Below are positions 11,501-25,312 of a stretch of 64,000 bases of DNA, one piece after another. Position 1 is the stretch's first letter, and each line of letters opens with the position of its first letter. The stretch is from Microglena sp. YARC (taxonomy: Eukaryota > Chlorophyta > Chlorophyceae > Chlamydomonadales > Chlamydomonadaceae): contig CM039463.1 in the NCBI GenBank assembly GCA_022414725.1, positions 32,071,579-32,135,578 of the forward strand, read 5' to 3'. A program made the position numbers and the translations under genes. The notes under the pieces are model-generated. The model saw only the letters and a program-made list of their open reading frames with translations. It did no database searches and was not told where the DNA came from.

Positions 11501-11960
11501 ATCAACCAGGTTCGGCTGATCCTACAATGTAGCTTACCCAAAAACCACAACATGCGTCCGACCTGCATATGTGTGCAAGGGCATACAAGGTTTAGGCATT
11601 CGGCTGATCCTACACTCTAGCTTTCCCCAAAACCACAACATGCGTCCAACCTGCATATGTGTGCATGTGCATACAAGGTTTAGGTATTTGGCTGATCCTA
11701 CACCCTAGCTTTCCCAATAACCACAACATGCGTCCGACCTGCATATTTGTGCATGGGCATACTAGGTTTAGGTACTCGGCTGATCCTACACCCTAATCTC
11801 CCAAACAACCAAAACATGCGTCCGACCTGCATATGTGTGCCTGTGCATACAAGGTTTAGGCATTCGGCTGATCCTACACCCTAGCTTTCCCAATAACACA
11901 ACATGCGTCCAACCTGCATATGTGTGCATAGGCATACAAGGCTTAAGCATTCGGCTCATC
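11500..11960. repeat. 88-bp minisatellite, about 5 copies
   Basis: Each unit has CACAACATGCGTCCGACCTG and TTAGGCATTCGGCTGATCCT. It continues as a shorter array at 11970-12150. Relatives of the ATGCGTCCGACCTG word recur near 13330-13420. Confidence 0.85.
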
Positions 11961-11969
11961 CTGCACTCT

Positions 11970-12150
11970 TTACTTTAAGTATTTTTTTGAAGTTCAAGGT
12001 TTAAGCATTTTTAGAATTACAAGGTTTAAGCATTGTCAGAAGTACAAAGTTTAAGCATGTTAACAAGTACAAGTTTTAAGCATGTTTAGAAGTACAAGGT
12101 TTAAGCATTGTTAGAAGTACAAGGTTTAAGCATTTTTAGAAGTACAGGGT
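11970..12150. repeat. About 26-bp repeat, AGTACAAGGTTTAAGCAT
   Basis: About seven imperfect units of AGAAGTACAAGGTTTAAGCA. They share the AAGGTTTA word with the preceding 88-bp array, suggesting one derived from the other. Confidence 0.8.
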
Positions 12151-12197
12151 TGACCAAATAAACCTAACATGCGTCCTGCCTACACATGCGTTACATT

Positions 12198-12960
12198 ATC
12201 ACTGTAGCACTAACTCAGGGCCCCACCCACACCTGCATGCGCACCAAAACTCACACCTAAACCAACACCCTCACCTATGTGTGTGCTCACGCACCCCCAC
12301 CCACATGCGCACCCCCCCACACCCACACCCACATGCGCACCACCCCCCCACACCCACACCCGCGTCCTACCTACACATGCGTTACATTATCACTGTAGCA
12401 CTAACTCAGGGCCCCCTGTCGGTCAAATGATTGTATGGGATGCAGGCACTTGTGAAGCGACATCCGACATTCCCACGAGACCCCAACCACCCCCACCCCA
12501 AGTCCGTCAAATGATTGTTTGGGATGCAGGCACTTGTGAAGCGACATCCGACATTCCCACGAGACCCCCAACCACCCCCACCCCAAGTCGGTCAAATGTT
12601 TGTTTGGGATGCAGGCACTTGTGAAGCGACATCCGACATTCCCACGAGACCCCCAACCACCCCCACCCCAAGTCGGTCAAATGTTTGTTTGGGATGCAGG
12701 CACTTGTGAAGCGACATCCGACATTCCCACGAGACCCCCAACCACCCTCAAACCCCCTGATCTTCCCCAAGTCGGTCAAATGATTGTTTGGGGTTCAGTT
12801 TATCAATGCTTTTTCTTTTTAGCCTTTCCTGTCACGGGTGGGCAAGCCCCTTTGGCCCACCCCTGGACTGCAACGTACATACACATACACCATTAGCCCC
12901 TCCTGACAGGGTTGGGAAAGTCCCCTTGGCCTACCCCTGGACTGTAAAATACGTACACAC
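12198..12960 (+). repeat. Family F element expanded by an 85-bp array
   Basis: A family F element is interrupted by about four near-identical units of about 85 bp containing GATGCAGGCACTTGTGAAGC and CATCCGACATTCCCACGAGA (12418-12775). The normal element end (CCTACCCCTGGACTG) follows. Confidence 0.75.
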
Positions 12961-12964
12961 ATGC

Positions 12965-13290
12965 GGAAATATTGAATTTGATGAAGATTGCTTGGATTTG
13001 ATGAAGATTGATTGGATTTGATGAAGATTGATTGGAGTTGATGAAGATTGATTGGAGTTGATGAAGATTGATTGGAGTTGATGAAGATTGATTGGATTTG
13101 ATGAGATTGATTGGATTTGATGAAGATTGATTGCATGTGATGAAGATTGATTGGATTTGATGAAGATTGATTGGAGTTGATGAAGATTGATTGGAGTTGA
13201 TGAAGATTGATTGGTTTGATGAAGATTGATTGCATTTGATGAAGATTGATTGGATTTGATGAAGATTGATTGGATTTTATGGGGATTGAT
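12965..13290. repeat. 20-bp minisatellite GATGAAGATTGATTGGATTT
   Basis: About 16 copies with T/G variation. Minus-strand frames read as an Asn/Gln/Ser/His repeat but have no other gene signal. Confidence 0.9.
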
Positions 13291-13530
13291 TGAATGTATG
13301 CAAGTTGTAATTTTGTCCAAGAAAGCACAACGTGCGTCCGAACTGCAAACGTTGAACGGTGCGAAGAAGGCTTCAACTACCGTATCAACATTTCCCCCAA
13401 AACAGGTAGCATGCGTCTGACCTGCAGGTGAGTTTGAGGAAGGCTTAAACTTCAAACTTTAAAACACACAAAACTTCAAATTTGTTTCAAAGGCCAATGA
13501 ACTCTTTCAAAAAACTGAAGTGCACATGTG

Positions 13531-13712
13531 TAGGGTTTGGCTATGTTATATAATATTAGTGAATAAATAATAGTATATAATATTATATAATATTAGTCGG
13601 ACGAGCCGGCTCACCAGAATTTCAAATTTATTTGAAAAACTAGTACTTATGTGGCACTTGAATAATATTTAATATTAGTTTTTCAAACACTTATATAAGT
13701 TGCCGTTCCCTA
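13531..13712 (+). mobile_element. MITE family B, copy 1
   Basis: It starts TAGGGTTTGGCTATGTTATA and ends AGTTGCCGTTCCCTA, with a TAATATTAGT-rich interior and a central GTCGGACGAGCCGGCTCACC. The TA-GGG ends resemble family A, implying related transposases. Relatives are at 35283-35474 and 47019-47195. Confidence 0.75.
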
Positions 13713-13929
13713 CACATGCGCCCTGCACATAAGTGGAAATATCTAAATTTTAATGCGTATTTCACGAGATAAGTGTTTTTGAACAATTTATTAAACCAAA
13801 CAAGTTCACATGCGCCTTGCACATGAGTGAAGAACGAGAATGAATATTTAAAGTCCAATTACTATTTAATGAAATCAGTTTTTATTTAACAATTAACTCT
13901 TCCCAACAGCCTCAGTACACATGCGCCTT

Positions 13930-16900
13930 GCACATGAGTGAATACCCAAGATAGTGTTGGAACTGATCCCTCTTTGTATGCACCGCAGCTTGAAAGCTGG
14001 CAAATCATGCTTTATACATTAAATTCAAATTCAAATCATGCATTATATATTACAAAAAAAAAAAAAAACGGTCTTTGAAGAGACTGTGGCTTGAAAGCTA
14101 GCAAATCATGCATTATACATAAAAAACCTGACCAGGGTAGTGCTGGAACTGATCCCTCTTAGAAGAGAGCGTGACTTGAAAACTGGCAACAAAAGTTATG
14201 TATAATCCCTCTTTGTAGGCACTTATGCTCGAAAAATGGCAATTCATGCATTATACATTAAAAACCTGACCAGGGTAGTGTTGGAACTGATCCCTCTTTG
14301 AAGAGAGCGTGGTTTGAAAACTGGCAACATTAGTTATGTATAAAAAACACTTCCAAGGTAGTGATGGAACTGATCCCTGATAGTAGGCACTGAGGCTCGA
14401 AAACTGGCAATACCAGTTTTGTTTTACATAGAAACACTTACAAGGTATGGTGGAAACTTATCCCTCTTTGAAGGGACCGTGGCTTGAAAACTAGCAACGA
14501 ATGTTTTATACGTAAAAAACACACTTACAAGGTATGGTGGAAACTTATCCCTCTTTGAAGGACCGTGCTTGAAAACTAGCAACGAATGTTTTATACGTAA
14601 AAAAACACACTTACAAGGTATGGTGGAAACTTATCCCTCTTTGAAGGGACCGTGGCTTGAAAACTAGCAACGAATGTTTTATACGTAAAAAACACACTTA
14701 CAAGGTATGGTGGAAACTTATCCCTCTTTGAAGGGACCGTGGCCTTGAAAACTAGCAACGAATGTTTTATACGTAAAAAACACACTTACAAGGTATGGTG
14801 AAACTTATCCCTCTTTGAAGGGACCGTGGCTTGAAACTAGCAACGAATGTTTTATACGTAAAAAACACACTTACAAGGTATGGTGGAAACTTATCCCTCT
14901 TTGAAGGGACCGTGGCTTGAAAACTAGCAACGAATGTTTTATACGTAAAAAACACACTTACAAGGTATGGTGGAAACTTATCCCTCTTTGAAGGGACCGT
15001 GGCTTGAAAACTAGCAACGAATGTTTTATACTGTAAAAACACACTTACAAGGTAGTGGAAACTTATCCCTCTTTGAAGGACCGTGGCTTGAAAACTAGCA
15101 ACGAATGTTTTATACGTAAAAAAACACACTTACAAGGTATTGGTGGAAACTTATCCCTCTTTGAAGGGACCGTGGCTTGAAAACTAGCAACGAATGTTTT
15201 TTATACGTAAAAAACAACTTACAAGGAAAAAACACACTTACAATATGGTGGAAACTTATCCCTCTTTGAACGGGACCGTGGCTTTGGAAAACTAGCAACG
15301 AATGTTTTATACGTAAAAAACACACTTACAAGGTATGGTGGAAACTTATCCCTCTTTGAAAGGGACCGTGGCTTGAAAACTAGCAACGAATGTTTTATAC
15401 GTAAAAAACACACTTACAAGGTTATGGTGGAAACTTATCCCTCTTTGAAGGGACCGTGGCTTGAAAACTAGCAACGAATGTTTTATACGTAAAAAAACAC
15501 ACTTACAAAGGTATGGTGGAAACTTATCCCTCTTTGAAAGGACCGTGGCTTGAAAAACTAGCAACGAATGTTTTATACGTAAAAAACACACTTACAAGGT
15601 ATGGTGGAAACTTATCCCTCTTTGAAGGGACCGTGGCTTGAAAACTAGCAACGAATGTTTTATACGTAAAAAACACACTTACAAGGTATGGTGGAAACTT
15701 ATCCCTCTTTGAAGGGACCGTGGCTTGAAAACTAAGCAACGAATGTTTTATACGTAAAAAAAACACACTTACAAGGTATGGTGGGAAAACTTATCCTCTT
15801 TGAAGGGACCGTGGCTTGAAAACTAGCAACGAATGTTTTATACGTAAAAAACACACTTACAAATGGGAAACTTATGGTGGAAACGAATGTTTTTATAAAA
15901 AACCCTCTTTGAAGGGACCGTGGCTTGAAAACTAGCAACGAATGTTTTATACGTAAAAAACACACTTACAAGGTATGGTGGAAACTTATCCCTCTTTGAA
16001 GGGACCGTGGCTTGAAAACTAGCAACGAATGTTTTATACGTAAAAAAAACACACTTACAAGGTTATGGTGGAAACTTATCCCTCTTTGAAGGGACCGTGG
16101 CTTGAAAACTAGCAACGAATGTTTTATACGTAAAAAACACACTTACAAGGTATGGTGGAAACTTATCCCTCTTTGAAGGGACCGTGGCTTGAAAACTAGC
16201 AACGAATGTTTTATACGTAAAAAACACACTTACAAGGTATGGTGGAAACTTTTATCCCTCTTTGGAAGGGACCGTGGCTTGAAAACTAGCAACGAATGTT
16301 TTATACGTAAAAAAACACACTTACAAGGTATGGTGGAAACTTATCCCTCTTTGAAGGGACCGTGGCTTGAAAACTAGCAACGAATGTTTTATACGTAAAA
16401 AACACACTTACAAGGTATGGTGGAAACTTATCCCTCTTTGAAGGGACCCGTGGCTTGAAAACTAGCAACGAATGTTTTATACGTAAAAAAACACACTTAC
16501 AAGGTATGGTGGAAACTTATCCCTCTTTGAAGGGACCGTGGCTTGAAAAACTAGCAACGAATGTTTTATACGTAAAAAACACACTTACAAGGTTATGGTG
16601 GAAACTTATCCCTCTTTGAAGGGACGTGGCTTTGAAAACTAGCAACGAATGTTTTATACGTAAAAAAACACACTTACAAGGTATGGTGGAAACTTATCCC
16701 TCTTTGAAGGGACCGTGGCTTGAAAACTAGCAACGAATGTTTTTATACGTAAAAACACACTTACAAGTATGTGGAAAACTTATCCCTCTTTGAAGGGACC
16801 GTGGCTTGAAAACTAGCAACGAATGTTTTATACGTACAAAAAACACACTTACAAGGTATGGTGGAAACTTATCCCTCTTTGAAGGGACCGTGGCTTGAAA

Positions 16901-19900
16901 ACTAGCAACGAATGTTTTATACGTAAAAAACACACTTAACAAGGTATGGTGGAAAACTTATCCCTCTTTGAAGGGACCGTGGGCTTGGAAAAAAGCAACG
17001 AATGTTTTATACGTAAAAACACACTTACAAGGTATGGTGGAAACTTTATCCTGTTTGAAGGGACCGTGGCTTGAAAACTAGCAAACGAATGTTTTATACG
17101 TAAAAAACACACTTACAAGGTATGGTGGAAACTTATCCCTCTTTGAAGGGACGTGGCTTTGAAAACTAGCAACGAATGTTTTATACGTAAAAAAACACAC
17201 TTACAAGGTATGGTGGAAACTTATCCCTCTTTGAAGGGGACCGTGGCTTGAAAACTAGCAACGAAATGTTTTATACGTAAAAAAACACACTTACAAGGTA
17301 TGGTGAAACTTATCCCTCTTTGAAGGGACCGTGGCTTGAAAACTAGCAACGAATGTTTTATACGTAAAAAACACACTTACAAGGTATGGTGGAAACTTAT
17401 CCCTCTTTGAAGGGACCGTGCTTGAAAACTAGCACGAATGTTTTTATACGTAAAAAAACACACTTACAAGGTATGGTGGAAAACTTATCCCTCTTTGAAG
17501 GGACCTTGGCTTGAAAACTAGCAACGAATGTTTTATACGTAAAAAAACACACTTACAAGGTATGGTGGAAACTTATCCCTCTTTGAAAGGGACCTGGCTT
17601 GAAAACTAGCAACGAATGTTTTATACGTAAAAAACACACTTACAAGGTATGGTGGAAACTTATCCCTCTTTGAAGGGGACCGTTGCAGCGAAATGTTTTA
17701 TACGTAAAAAAACACACTTACATTATCCCTCTTTGAAGGGAACCGTGGCTTGAAAACTAGCAACGAATGTTTTTATACGTAAAAAACACACTTACAAAGG
17801 TATGGTGGAAACTTATCCCTCTTTGAAAGGGACCGTGGCTTGAAACTAGCAACGAATGTTTTATACGTAAAAAACACACTTACAAGGTATGGTGGAAACT
17901 TATCCCTCTTTGAGGGACCGTGGCTTTGAAAACTAGCAACGAATGTTTTATACGTAAAAAACACACTTACAAGGTATGGTGGAAACTTATCCCTCTTTGA
18001 AGGGACCGTGGCTGAAAAACTAGCACGAATGTTTTATACGTAAAAAAACACACTTACAACAAGGGTTTACCTGCCTTGAAAACTACAACACTAAAAAACA
18101 CACTTACAACATGTGGAAACTTATCCCTCTTTGAAGGACCTGGCCTTGAAAACTAGCAACGAATGTTTTATACGTAAAAAACACACTTACAAGGTATGGT
18201 GGAAACTTATCCCTCTTTGAAGGGACCGTGGCTTGAAAACTAGCACGAATGTTTTATACGTAAAAAAACACACTTACAAGTATGTAAACTTTATCCCTCT
18301 TTGAAGGGACCGTGGCTTTGAAAACTAGCAACGAATGTTTTATACGTAAAAAACACACTTACAAGTATGGTGGAAACTTATCCCTCTTTGAAGGGACCGT
18401 GGCTTGAAAACTAGCAACGAATGTTTTATACGTAAAAAACACACTTACAAGGTATGGTGGAAACTTATCCCTCTTTGAAGGACCTGGCTTTGAAGGTAAA
18501 AAACACACTTACAACCTATGGTGGTGCTTGAAAACTTAGCAACGAATGTTTTATACGTAAAAAACACACTTACAAGGTATGTGGAAAACTTATCCCTCTT
18601 TGAAGGGACCGTGGCTTGAAAACTAGCAACGAATGTTTTATACGTAAAAAACACACTTACAAGTATGGTGGAAACTTATCCCTCTTTGAAGGGACCGTGG
18701 CTTGAAAACTAGCACGAATGTTTTATACGTAAAAAACACACTTACAAGGTATGGTGGAAACTTATCCCTCTTTGAAGGGACCGGGCTTGAAAACTAGCAA
18801 ACGAATGTTTTATACGTAAAAACACACTTACAAATGGTATGGTGAAACTTTTATCCCTCTTTGAAGGACCGTGGCTTGAAAACTAGCAACGAATGTTTTA
18901 TACCGTAAAAAACACACTTACAAGGTATGGTGGAAAACTTATCCCTCTTTGAAGGGACCTGGCTTGAAAACTAGCAACGAATGTTTTATACGTAAAAAAA
19001 CACACTTACAAGGTATGGTGGAAACTTATCCCTCTTTGAAGGGACCGTGGCTTGAAAAACTAGCAACGAATGTTTTATACGTTAAAAAACACACTTTACA
19101 AGTTATGGTGGAAAACTTATCCCTCTTTGAAGGACCGTGGCTTGAAAACTAGCAACGAATGTTTTATACGTAAAAAACACACTTACAAGGTTATGTGGAA
19201 ACTTATCCCTCTTTTGAAGGGACCCGTGGCTTGAAAACTAGCAACGAATGTTTTATACGTTAAAAAAACACACTTACAAGGCACTATGGTGGAAACTTAT
19301 CCCTCTTTGAGGAGACCGTGGCTTGAAAACTAGCAACGAAAATGTTTTTATACGTAAAAAACACACTTACAAGGTATGGTGGAAACTTATCCCTCTTTGA
19401 AGGGACCGTTGGCTTGAAAAACTTAGCAAACGAATGTTTTATACGTAAAAAACACACTTACAAGGTATGGTGGAAACTTATCCCTCTTTGAACCGTGGCT
19501 TGAAAACTAGACATGTTTTATACGTGGAAACTTATCCCTCTTGAAAACTAGCACGAATGTTTTTATACGTAAAAAAACACACACTTACAAGGTAATGGTG
19601 CGAAACTCTATCCCTCTTGAGGGACCGTGGCTTGAAAACTACCAATGAATGTTTGTATTACGTAAAAAACACTACTTACAAGGTTATGGTGGAAACTATA
19701 TCCTCTGAAGCGGACCTGTTCTGAAACTGAGCAACGAATGTTTTATACGTAAAAAACACACTTACAAAGGTATATGGTGGAAACTTATCCTCTTTGAGGA
19801 CCGTGGGCTTGAAAACTTAGCAACGAATGTTTTATACGTTAAAAAACACACTTACAAGCGTATGTGGAAAACTTATCCCTCTTTGAAGCCGGACCGTGCT

Positions 19901-22900
19901 TGAAAACTAGCACGAATTAGACGTAAAAAAACACACTTACAAGGTATGGTGGGCAAACGTTATCCCTCTTTGAAGGGGACCGGGGACCCGTTTTATGCTG
20001 AAAAACCCTTTGAGTCCAACGAATGTGAAAAGGCGACCGTGGCTTGAAAATACGTATAAAAACAAACACTAATGGTAGGAAACTTACAAGGAGACCGTGG
20101 GTGGATGTAAAAACCACACTTGGAAAAACTTGATCCCTTCTTTTGAAGGGATCCCTCTTTGAAGGGACGTGCTCTGAGAAAAACTAGCAACGAATGTTTC
20201 TATACGTAAAAAACACAACTTACAAAATGTTGGCTTGGAAACTAGCCAACCGTTAAAAAACACCATACTTTAATGGTGGAAAACACTTTGAAGCGACCCG
20301 TCTTACCAAGGTTATGTAACAAGGAAAAACTTATTCCCCTCTTGATAGACCGTGGCTTTGAAAAACTTAGCAACCGAATGTTTTATACGTAAAAAACAAC
20401 ACTTACAAGGTATGGTGGCGAAAAACTTATTCCCCTTTCTTTGAAAGGACCGCTGGCTTGAAAAAACTAGGCAAGACGAATTGGTCTTTATTACGCTAAA
20501 AAAACACACACTTACAAGTATAAGGTGGGAATAATACTATAATCCCTCTTTTGAAAAAAAAGAATTTTATGCGACCGTGTCTTGGACCGTCGCTTGAAAA
20601 ACTGAGCAACGAGTATGTATTGGAAACTTATTAGCGTTAAAAAAACAACCTTACTCTACAAGTTATGGTGGAAACTTATCATCATGCAGGACCGTGCTTG
20701 AAACTAGCAACGAATGTTTTATACGTAAAAAACACACTTACAAGTAGGTGGAACTTATTCCTCTTTGAAGGGACCGTGGTTGAAAGACCCGTTGCCTTGA
20801 ATGGTGGAAACCTGAGGGAGCCCCAATGAATGGTGTTTTATAACCCCGTAAAAAAACCAAACAACTTAAACCAAGGGTTATGTGTCTTAAACACTTATTC
20901 CCTCTTTGAAGCACCTGGGCTTGAAAACTAGCAACCCGAAATGTTTTATAAATGTGGGTTCAAAAACCTAACCACTTGTACATGAGGTGATTATGGTGAA
21001 ACCTTCATCCCCCTCTTTGAAGGCGAACCGCTGGCTTGCAATAAACTAGCAAAAACGGGTTTTATACGTAGAAAAAAAACACACTTACAAAGTATGTGGA
21101 AAAACTTATTTCCCTCTTTGAAGGGGACCGTGGCTTGAAAACTAGCAACGAATGTTTTATACGTAAAAAACACACTTACAAGGTATGGTTGGAAAAACTT
21201 ATCCCTCTTTGAAGGGACCGTGGCTTGAAAACTAGCAACGAATGTTTTATAACGTTTAAAAAACACACTTTTTACAAAGGTTATGTTTGGTGGAAAACTT
21301 ATCCCTCTTTGAAGGGACCGTGGGCTTGAAAATAGCAACGTAATGTTTTATACGTAAAAAAACACACTGTTTACAAGGGTATGGTGGGAAAACTTATCCC
21401 TCTTTGAAGGGAGCCAAAGTGGCTTAGAAAAAAACTAGGCGCAACGAATGTTTTTTCATAACGTAAAAAACACAACTTAGCAGGTGTATTATGGGTGAGG
21501 AAAAAACTTTATCCCTTCTTTGAAGGGGGACCGTGGCTGGAAAAAAACTAGCAATACCGTAATGTTTTAATATCGTTTAAAAAAAAAAACACAACCACTT
21601 AACCAAAAGGTATGGGAAACTTATTTTCCTCTTTTGGAAAGGGGGGGGGGGGGGGGCGACCGTGGCTTGGAAAAAAACTAGCCCAAAAAACGAATGTTAT
21701 TTTTTATTACGTTAAAAAAAAAAAAAAAAACATCAACCTTCTACCAAGTATGTGGAAAACTTATTCCCTCTTTTGAAGGGACCGTGGCTGAAAACTAGTC
21801 CAACGAATTTCTTAATTATACTTAAATTACAAAAACACAACCATATCATACCACGTATGTGTGCCGTTGAGAAAGCATATTAGCTGCGAGTTAAATCCTC
21901 TCATACAGTTGAAGGCGACCGTGGCTTGAAAAACTAGCAACGAATGTTTTTATGCGTAAAAAAAAAACACACTTTACAAAGTATGGTGGGAAAAACTTAT
22001 CCCTCTTTGAAGGGGACCGTGGCTGAAAACTAGCAACGGAATATGTTTTATACGTAAAAAAACACACTTTAACAAGTATGGTTTGGAAACTTATCCCTCT
22101 TTGAAGGGACCGTGGCTTGAAAAACTAGCAACGAATGTTTTATACGTAAAAAACACACTTAAAGGTATGCGTGGAAACTTATCCCTCTTTGAAGGACCGT
22201 GGCTGTTGAAAAAAAAAAAAAGACTAGCAACGAATGTTTTATACGTTTAAAAAAAAACCACACTTACAAGTATGGTGGAAACTTATCCCTCTGAAGACCG
22301 TGGCTGTGTGAAAAAACTAGCAACGAATGTTTTATACGTAAAAAACACACTTACAAAGATATGGTGGAAAAAACTTAATCCCTCTTTGAGGGACCGGTGC
22401 TTGGAAAACTAGCAACGAATGGTTTTATTTTACGTATAAAAAAACCACACTTACAAGTATGGTGGAAACTTATCCCTCTTTGAGGGCACCGTGGCTTGAA
22501 AAACTAGCAACGAATGTTTTATACGTAAAAAAAACAACTTAACAAAGTATGGTGGAAACTTATCCCTCTTTGAAGCGAACCGTGGCTTGAAAAATAAGGC
22601 AACGAATGTTTTATACGTAAAAAAAACACACTTACAAGGTATGGTGGGAAAACTTATCCCTCTTTTGAAGGGACCGTGGCTTGGAAAAACTAGCAACGAA
22701 TGTTTTTATACGTAAAAAAAAACACACTTTACAAGGTATGGTTTTGGAAAAAAACTTATCCCTTCTTGAAGGACCGTTGGCTTGAAAAAAAACTAGCAAA
22801 CTAATGTTTTATTACGTAAAAAAACACAACTGTTACAGGTATGGTGGAAAAACTTATCCCTCTTGAAGGGGGACCGTGCGCTTGAAAAAAAAACTAGCAA

Positions 22901-23521
22901 CGAAATGTTTATACGTTAAAAAACCACACTTTACAAGAGTATGTGGAAACTTATCCCTCGTTTTGAAAGGGACCGTAGGGCTTGAAAACTTAGCAAACGA
23001 ATGTTTTATTACGTAAAAAAAACCACACTTACCAAGGTATGGTTGGAAAAACTTATCCCTCTTTTTGAAAGGGGACGATTGGCTTGAAAAAACTTAGCAA
23101 CGAAATGTTTTTATACGTAAAAAAAAAAAAAAAACCACCAACTTAACAAGGGTATGGTGGAAAACTTATCCCTCTCTTGAAGGGGGGGACCGTGGCTTTT
23201 GGGAAAAAAAAAAACTTAGCAACGAATGTTTTTTATACGTTAAAAAAAAAAAAAAAACCCCACCAATTACAAGGGTTATGGTGGAAAAAAAAAAAACTTT
23301 AATCCCCTTTCTTGAAAGGGGGGGGGGACCGTTGGGGCTTGAAAAAAAAAAAAAACTAGGCAACGGAAATGTTGTTTTATACGTTTTTAAAAAAAAAACC
23401 ACCAACTTTTTAACAAGGGTTATTGGTGGGGAAAAAAAAAAAAAAAACTTTATTTTTTCCCCTCTTTTGAAAGGGGGGACCGTGGGGGGAAAATTTTTCC
23501 CTCTCCTGTTTTATATTTTCC
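13930..23521. repeat. 87-bp satellite array, about 100 copies
   Basis: The unit contains TATGGTGGAAACTTATCCCT, CTTTGAAGGGACCGTGGCTT and CTAGCAACGAATGTTTTATA. Copies at 13930-14440 are diverged, those at about 14440-19400 are nearly identical, and those from about 19500 to the gap carry rising numbers of single-base indels, mostly in A and G runs. On the minus strand every unit contains CCTTGTAAGTGTG, a perfect splice-donor consensus. The array lies where the downstream part of the coiled-coil gene would be. Open frames in it are unsupported. Confidence 0.95.
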
Positions 23522-24521
23522 NNNNNNNNNNNNNNNNNNNNNNNNNNNNNNNNNNNNNNNNNNNNNNNNNNNNNNNNNNNNNNNNNNNNNNNNNNNNNNN
23601 NNNNNNNNNNNNNNNNNNNNNNNNNNNNNNNNNNNNNNNNNNNNNNNNNNNNNNNNNNNNNNNNNNNNNNNNNNNNNNNNNNNNNNNNNNNNNNNNNNNN
23701 NNNNNNNNNNNNNNNNNNNNNNNNNNNNNNNNNNNNNNNNNNNNNNNNNNNNNNNNNNNNNNNNNNNNNNNNNNNNNNNNNNNNNNNNNNNNNNNNNNNN
23801 NNNNNNNNNNNNNNNNNNNNNNNNNNNNNNNNNNNNNNNNNNNNNNNNNNNNNNNNNNNNNNNNNNNNNNNNNNNNNNNNNNNNNNNNNNNNNNNNNNNN
23901 NNNNNNNNNNNNNNNNNNNNNNNNNNNNNNNNNNNNNNNNNNNNNNNNNNNNNNNNNNNNNNNNNNNNNNNNNNNNNNNNNNNNNNNNNNNNNNNNNNNN
24001 NNNNNNNNNNNNNNNNNNNNNNNNNNNNNNNNNNNNNNNNNNNNNNNNNNNNNNNNNNNNNNNNNNNNNNNNNNNNNNNNNNNNNNNNNNNNNNNNNNNN
24101 NNNNNNNNNNNNNNNNNNNNNNNNNNNNNNNNNNNNNNNNNNNNNNNNNNNNNNNNNNNNNNNNNNNNNNNNNNNNNNNNNNNNNNNNNNNNNNNNNNNN
24201 NNNNNNNNNNNNNNNNNNNNNNNNNNNNNNNNNNNNNNNNNNNNNNNNNNNNNNNNNNNNNNNNNNNNNNNNNNNNNNNNNNNNNNNNNNNNNNNNNNNN
24301 NNNNNNNNNNNNNNNNNNNNNNNNNNNNNNNNNNNNNNNNNNNNNNNNNNNNNNNNNNNNNNNNNNNNNNNNNNNNNNNNNNNNNNNNNNNNNNNNNNNN
24401 NNNNNNNNNNNNNNNNNNNNNNNNNNNNNNNNNNNNNNNNNNNNNNNNNNNNNNNNNNNNNNNNNNNNNNNNNNNNNNNNNNNNNNNNNNNNNNNNNNNN
24501 NNNNNNNNNNNNNNNNNNNNN
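23522..24521. other. Assembly gap, exactly 1,000 N
   Basis: A run of 1,000 N, a conventional placeholder length, so the true distance is unknown. Both flanks are low-accuracy repeat sequence. Confidence 1.
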
Positions 24522-24639
24522 TACAAGGGCGTTACCGTTCGTAACCCAGACCAGGCCCAGGACCTGACGGTGGGTGGGTGGGTGGGGGGGCAACGGCCAA
24601 CACGGGCTATCGTAACATTCGATATTATAAAGACTATCC

Positions 24640-25140
24640 TGGGGAAGTTTCTTTCTTCCTTGCAATATCAATATAACATTTAATAGACTTACCTGGGCAG
24701 TTTCTCTTGCTCCATGTGTGCTTCAATCTGACATATTCATAGACAAACCTGGGCTTCTCTTTCTCCTTGGGATGTTCAATATAGCATATAAATAGACTTA
24801 ACCTTGGGCAGTCTCTTGTCCATGTGTGCTTCAATCTACATATCATAGACAAACTGGGGCATTCTCTTTCCTTGGATGTTCAAATAGCATATAATAGGGA
24901 CTACCTAGGGCAGTCTCTTGTCCAGTGTGCCTTCCAATCTTGACATTATCATAGAACAAAACCTGGGCATTCTCTTTCTCTTGGGATGTTCAATATAGCA
25001 TATAAAGACTAACCTGGGCAGTCTCTTGCTTCCATGTTGTGCTTCAATCTGACATATCATAGACAAACCTGGGCATTCTCTTTTTCTCCTTAGGGATGTT
25101 CAATTATAGCATATAATAGACTAACCTGGGGCAGTCTCTT
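24640..25140 (-). repeat. 107-bp array copying exon 12 end and donor
   Basis: About five units. On the minus strand each holds CAGATTGAAGCACACATGGA and CAAGAGACTGCCCAG followed by GTTAGTC, the same sequence as the 3' end of exon 12 with its donor. Indels between copies suggest low consensus accuracy. Confidence 0.8.
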
Positions 25141-25312
25141 GCTCCATGGTGCTTCAAATATTGCTTCACTTTCAGTTGTAGGGCTTTGACGCTGATCAGC
25201 ATGTCTTTTGAGCGGGACTCCAGTTCCTCCATAGCTGTAGAAGTAGACGGGTCATTTGAAGAAAGGTCTGCCAGTGCCCTGTCCATGTCCCCAAGCGGTC
25301 GAGTGGCCTCAC
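25126..25312 (-). CDS. Coiled-coil gene exon 12
   Basis: [20 protein letters not shown] to [11 protein letters not shown]. The acceptor TGTGCGTAG is phase 1, matching exon 11. The tail reads [11 protein letters not shown] here, but the neighbouring array copies predict QIEAHMEQETAQ, so a single-base insertion, probably an assembly error, is likely near 25155. Confidence 0.6.

Noticed and set aside
14591..22696. Many 60-120-residue frames with the KTFVASFQATVPSKRDKF repeat
   Set aside because: They are repeats of the 87-bp satellite, broken by indels, with no supporting gene structure. Noted only as a possible junction-derived array.
23278..24671. Frames of 358-429 residues over the gap
   Set aside because: They consist of N-derived X residues.
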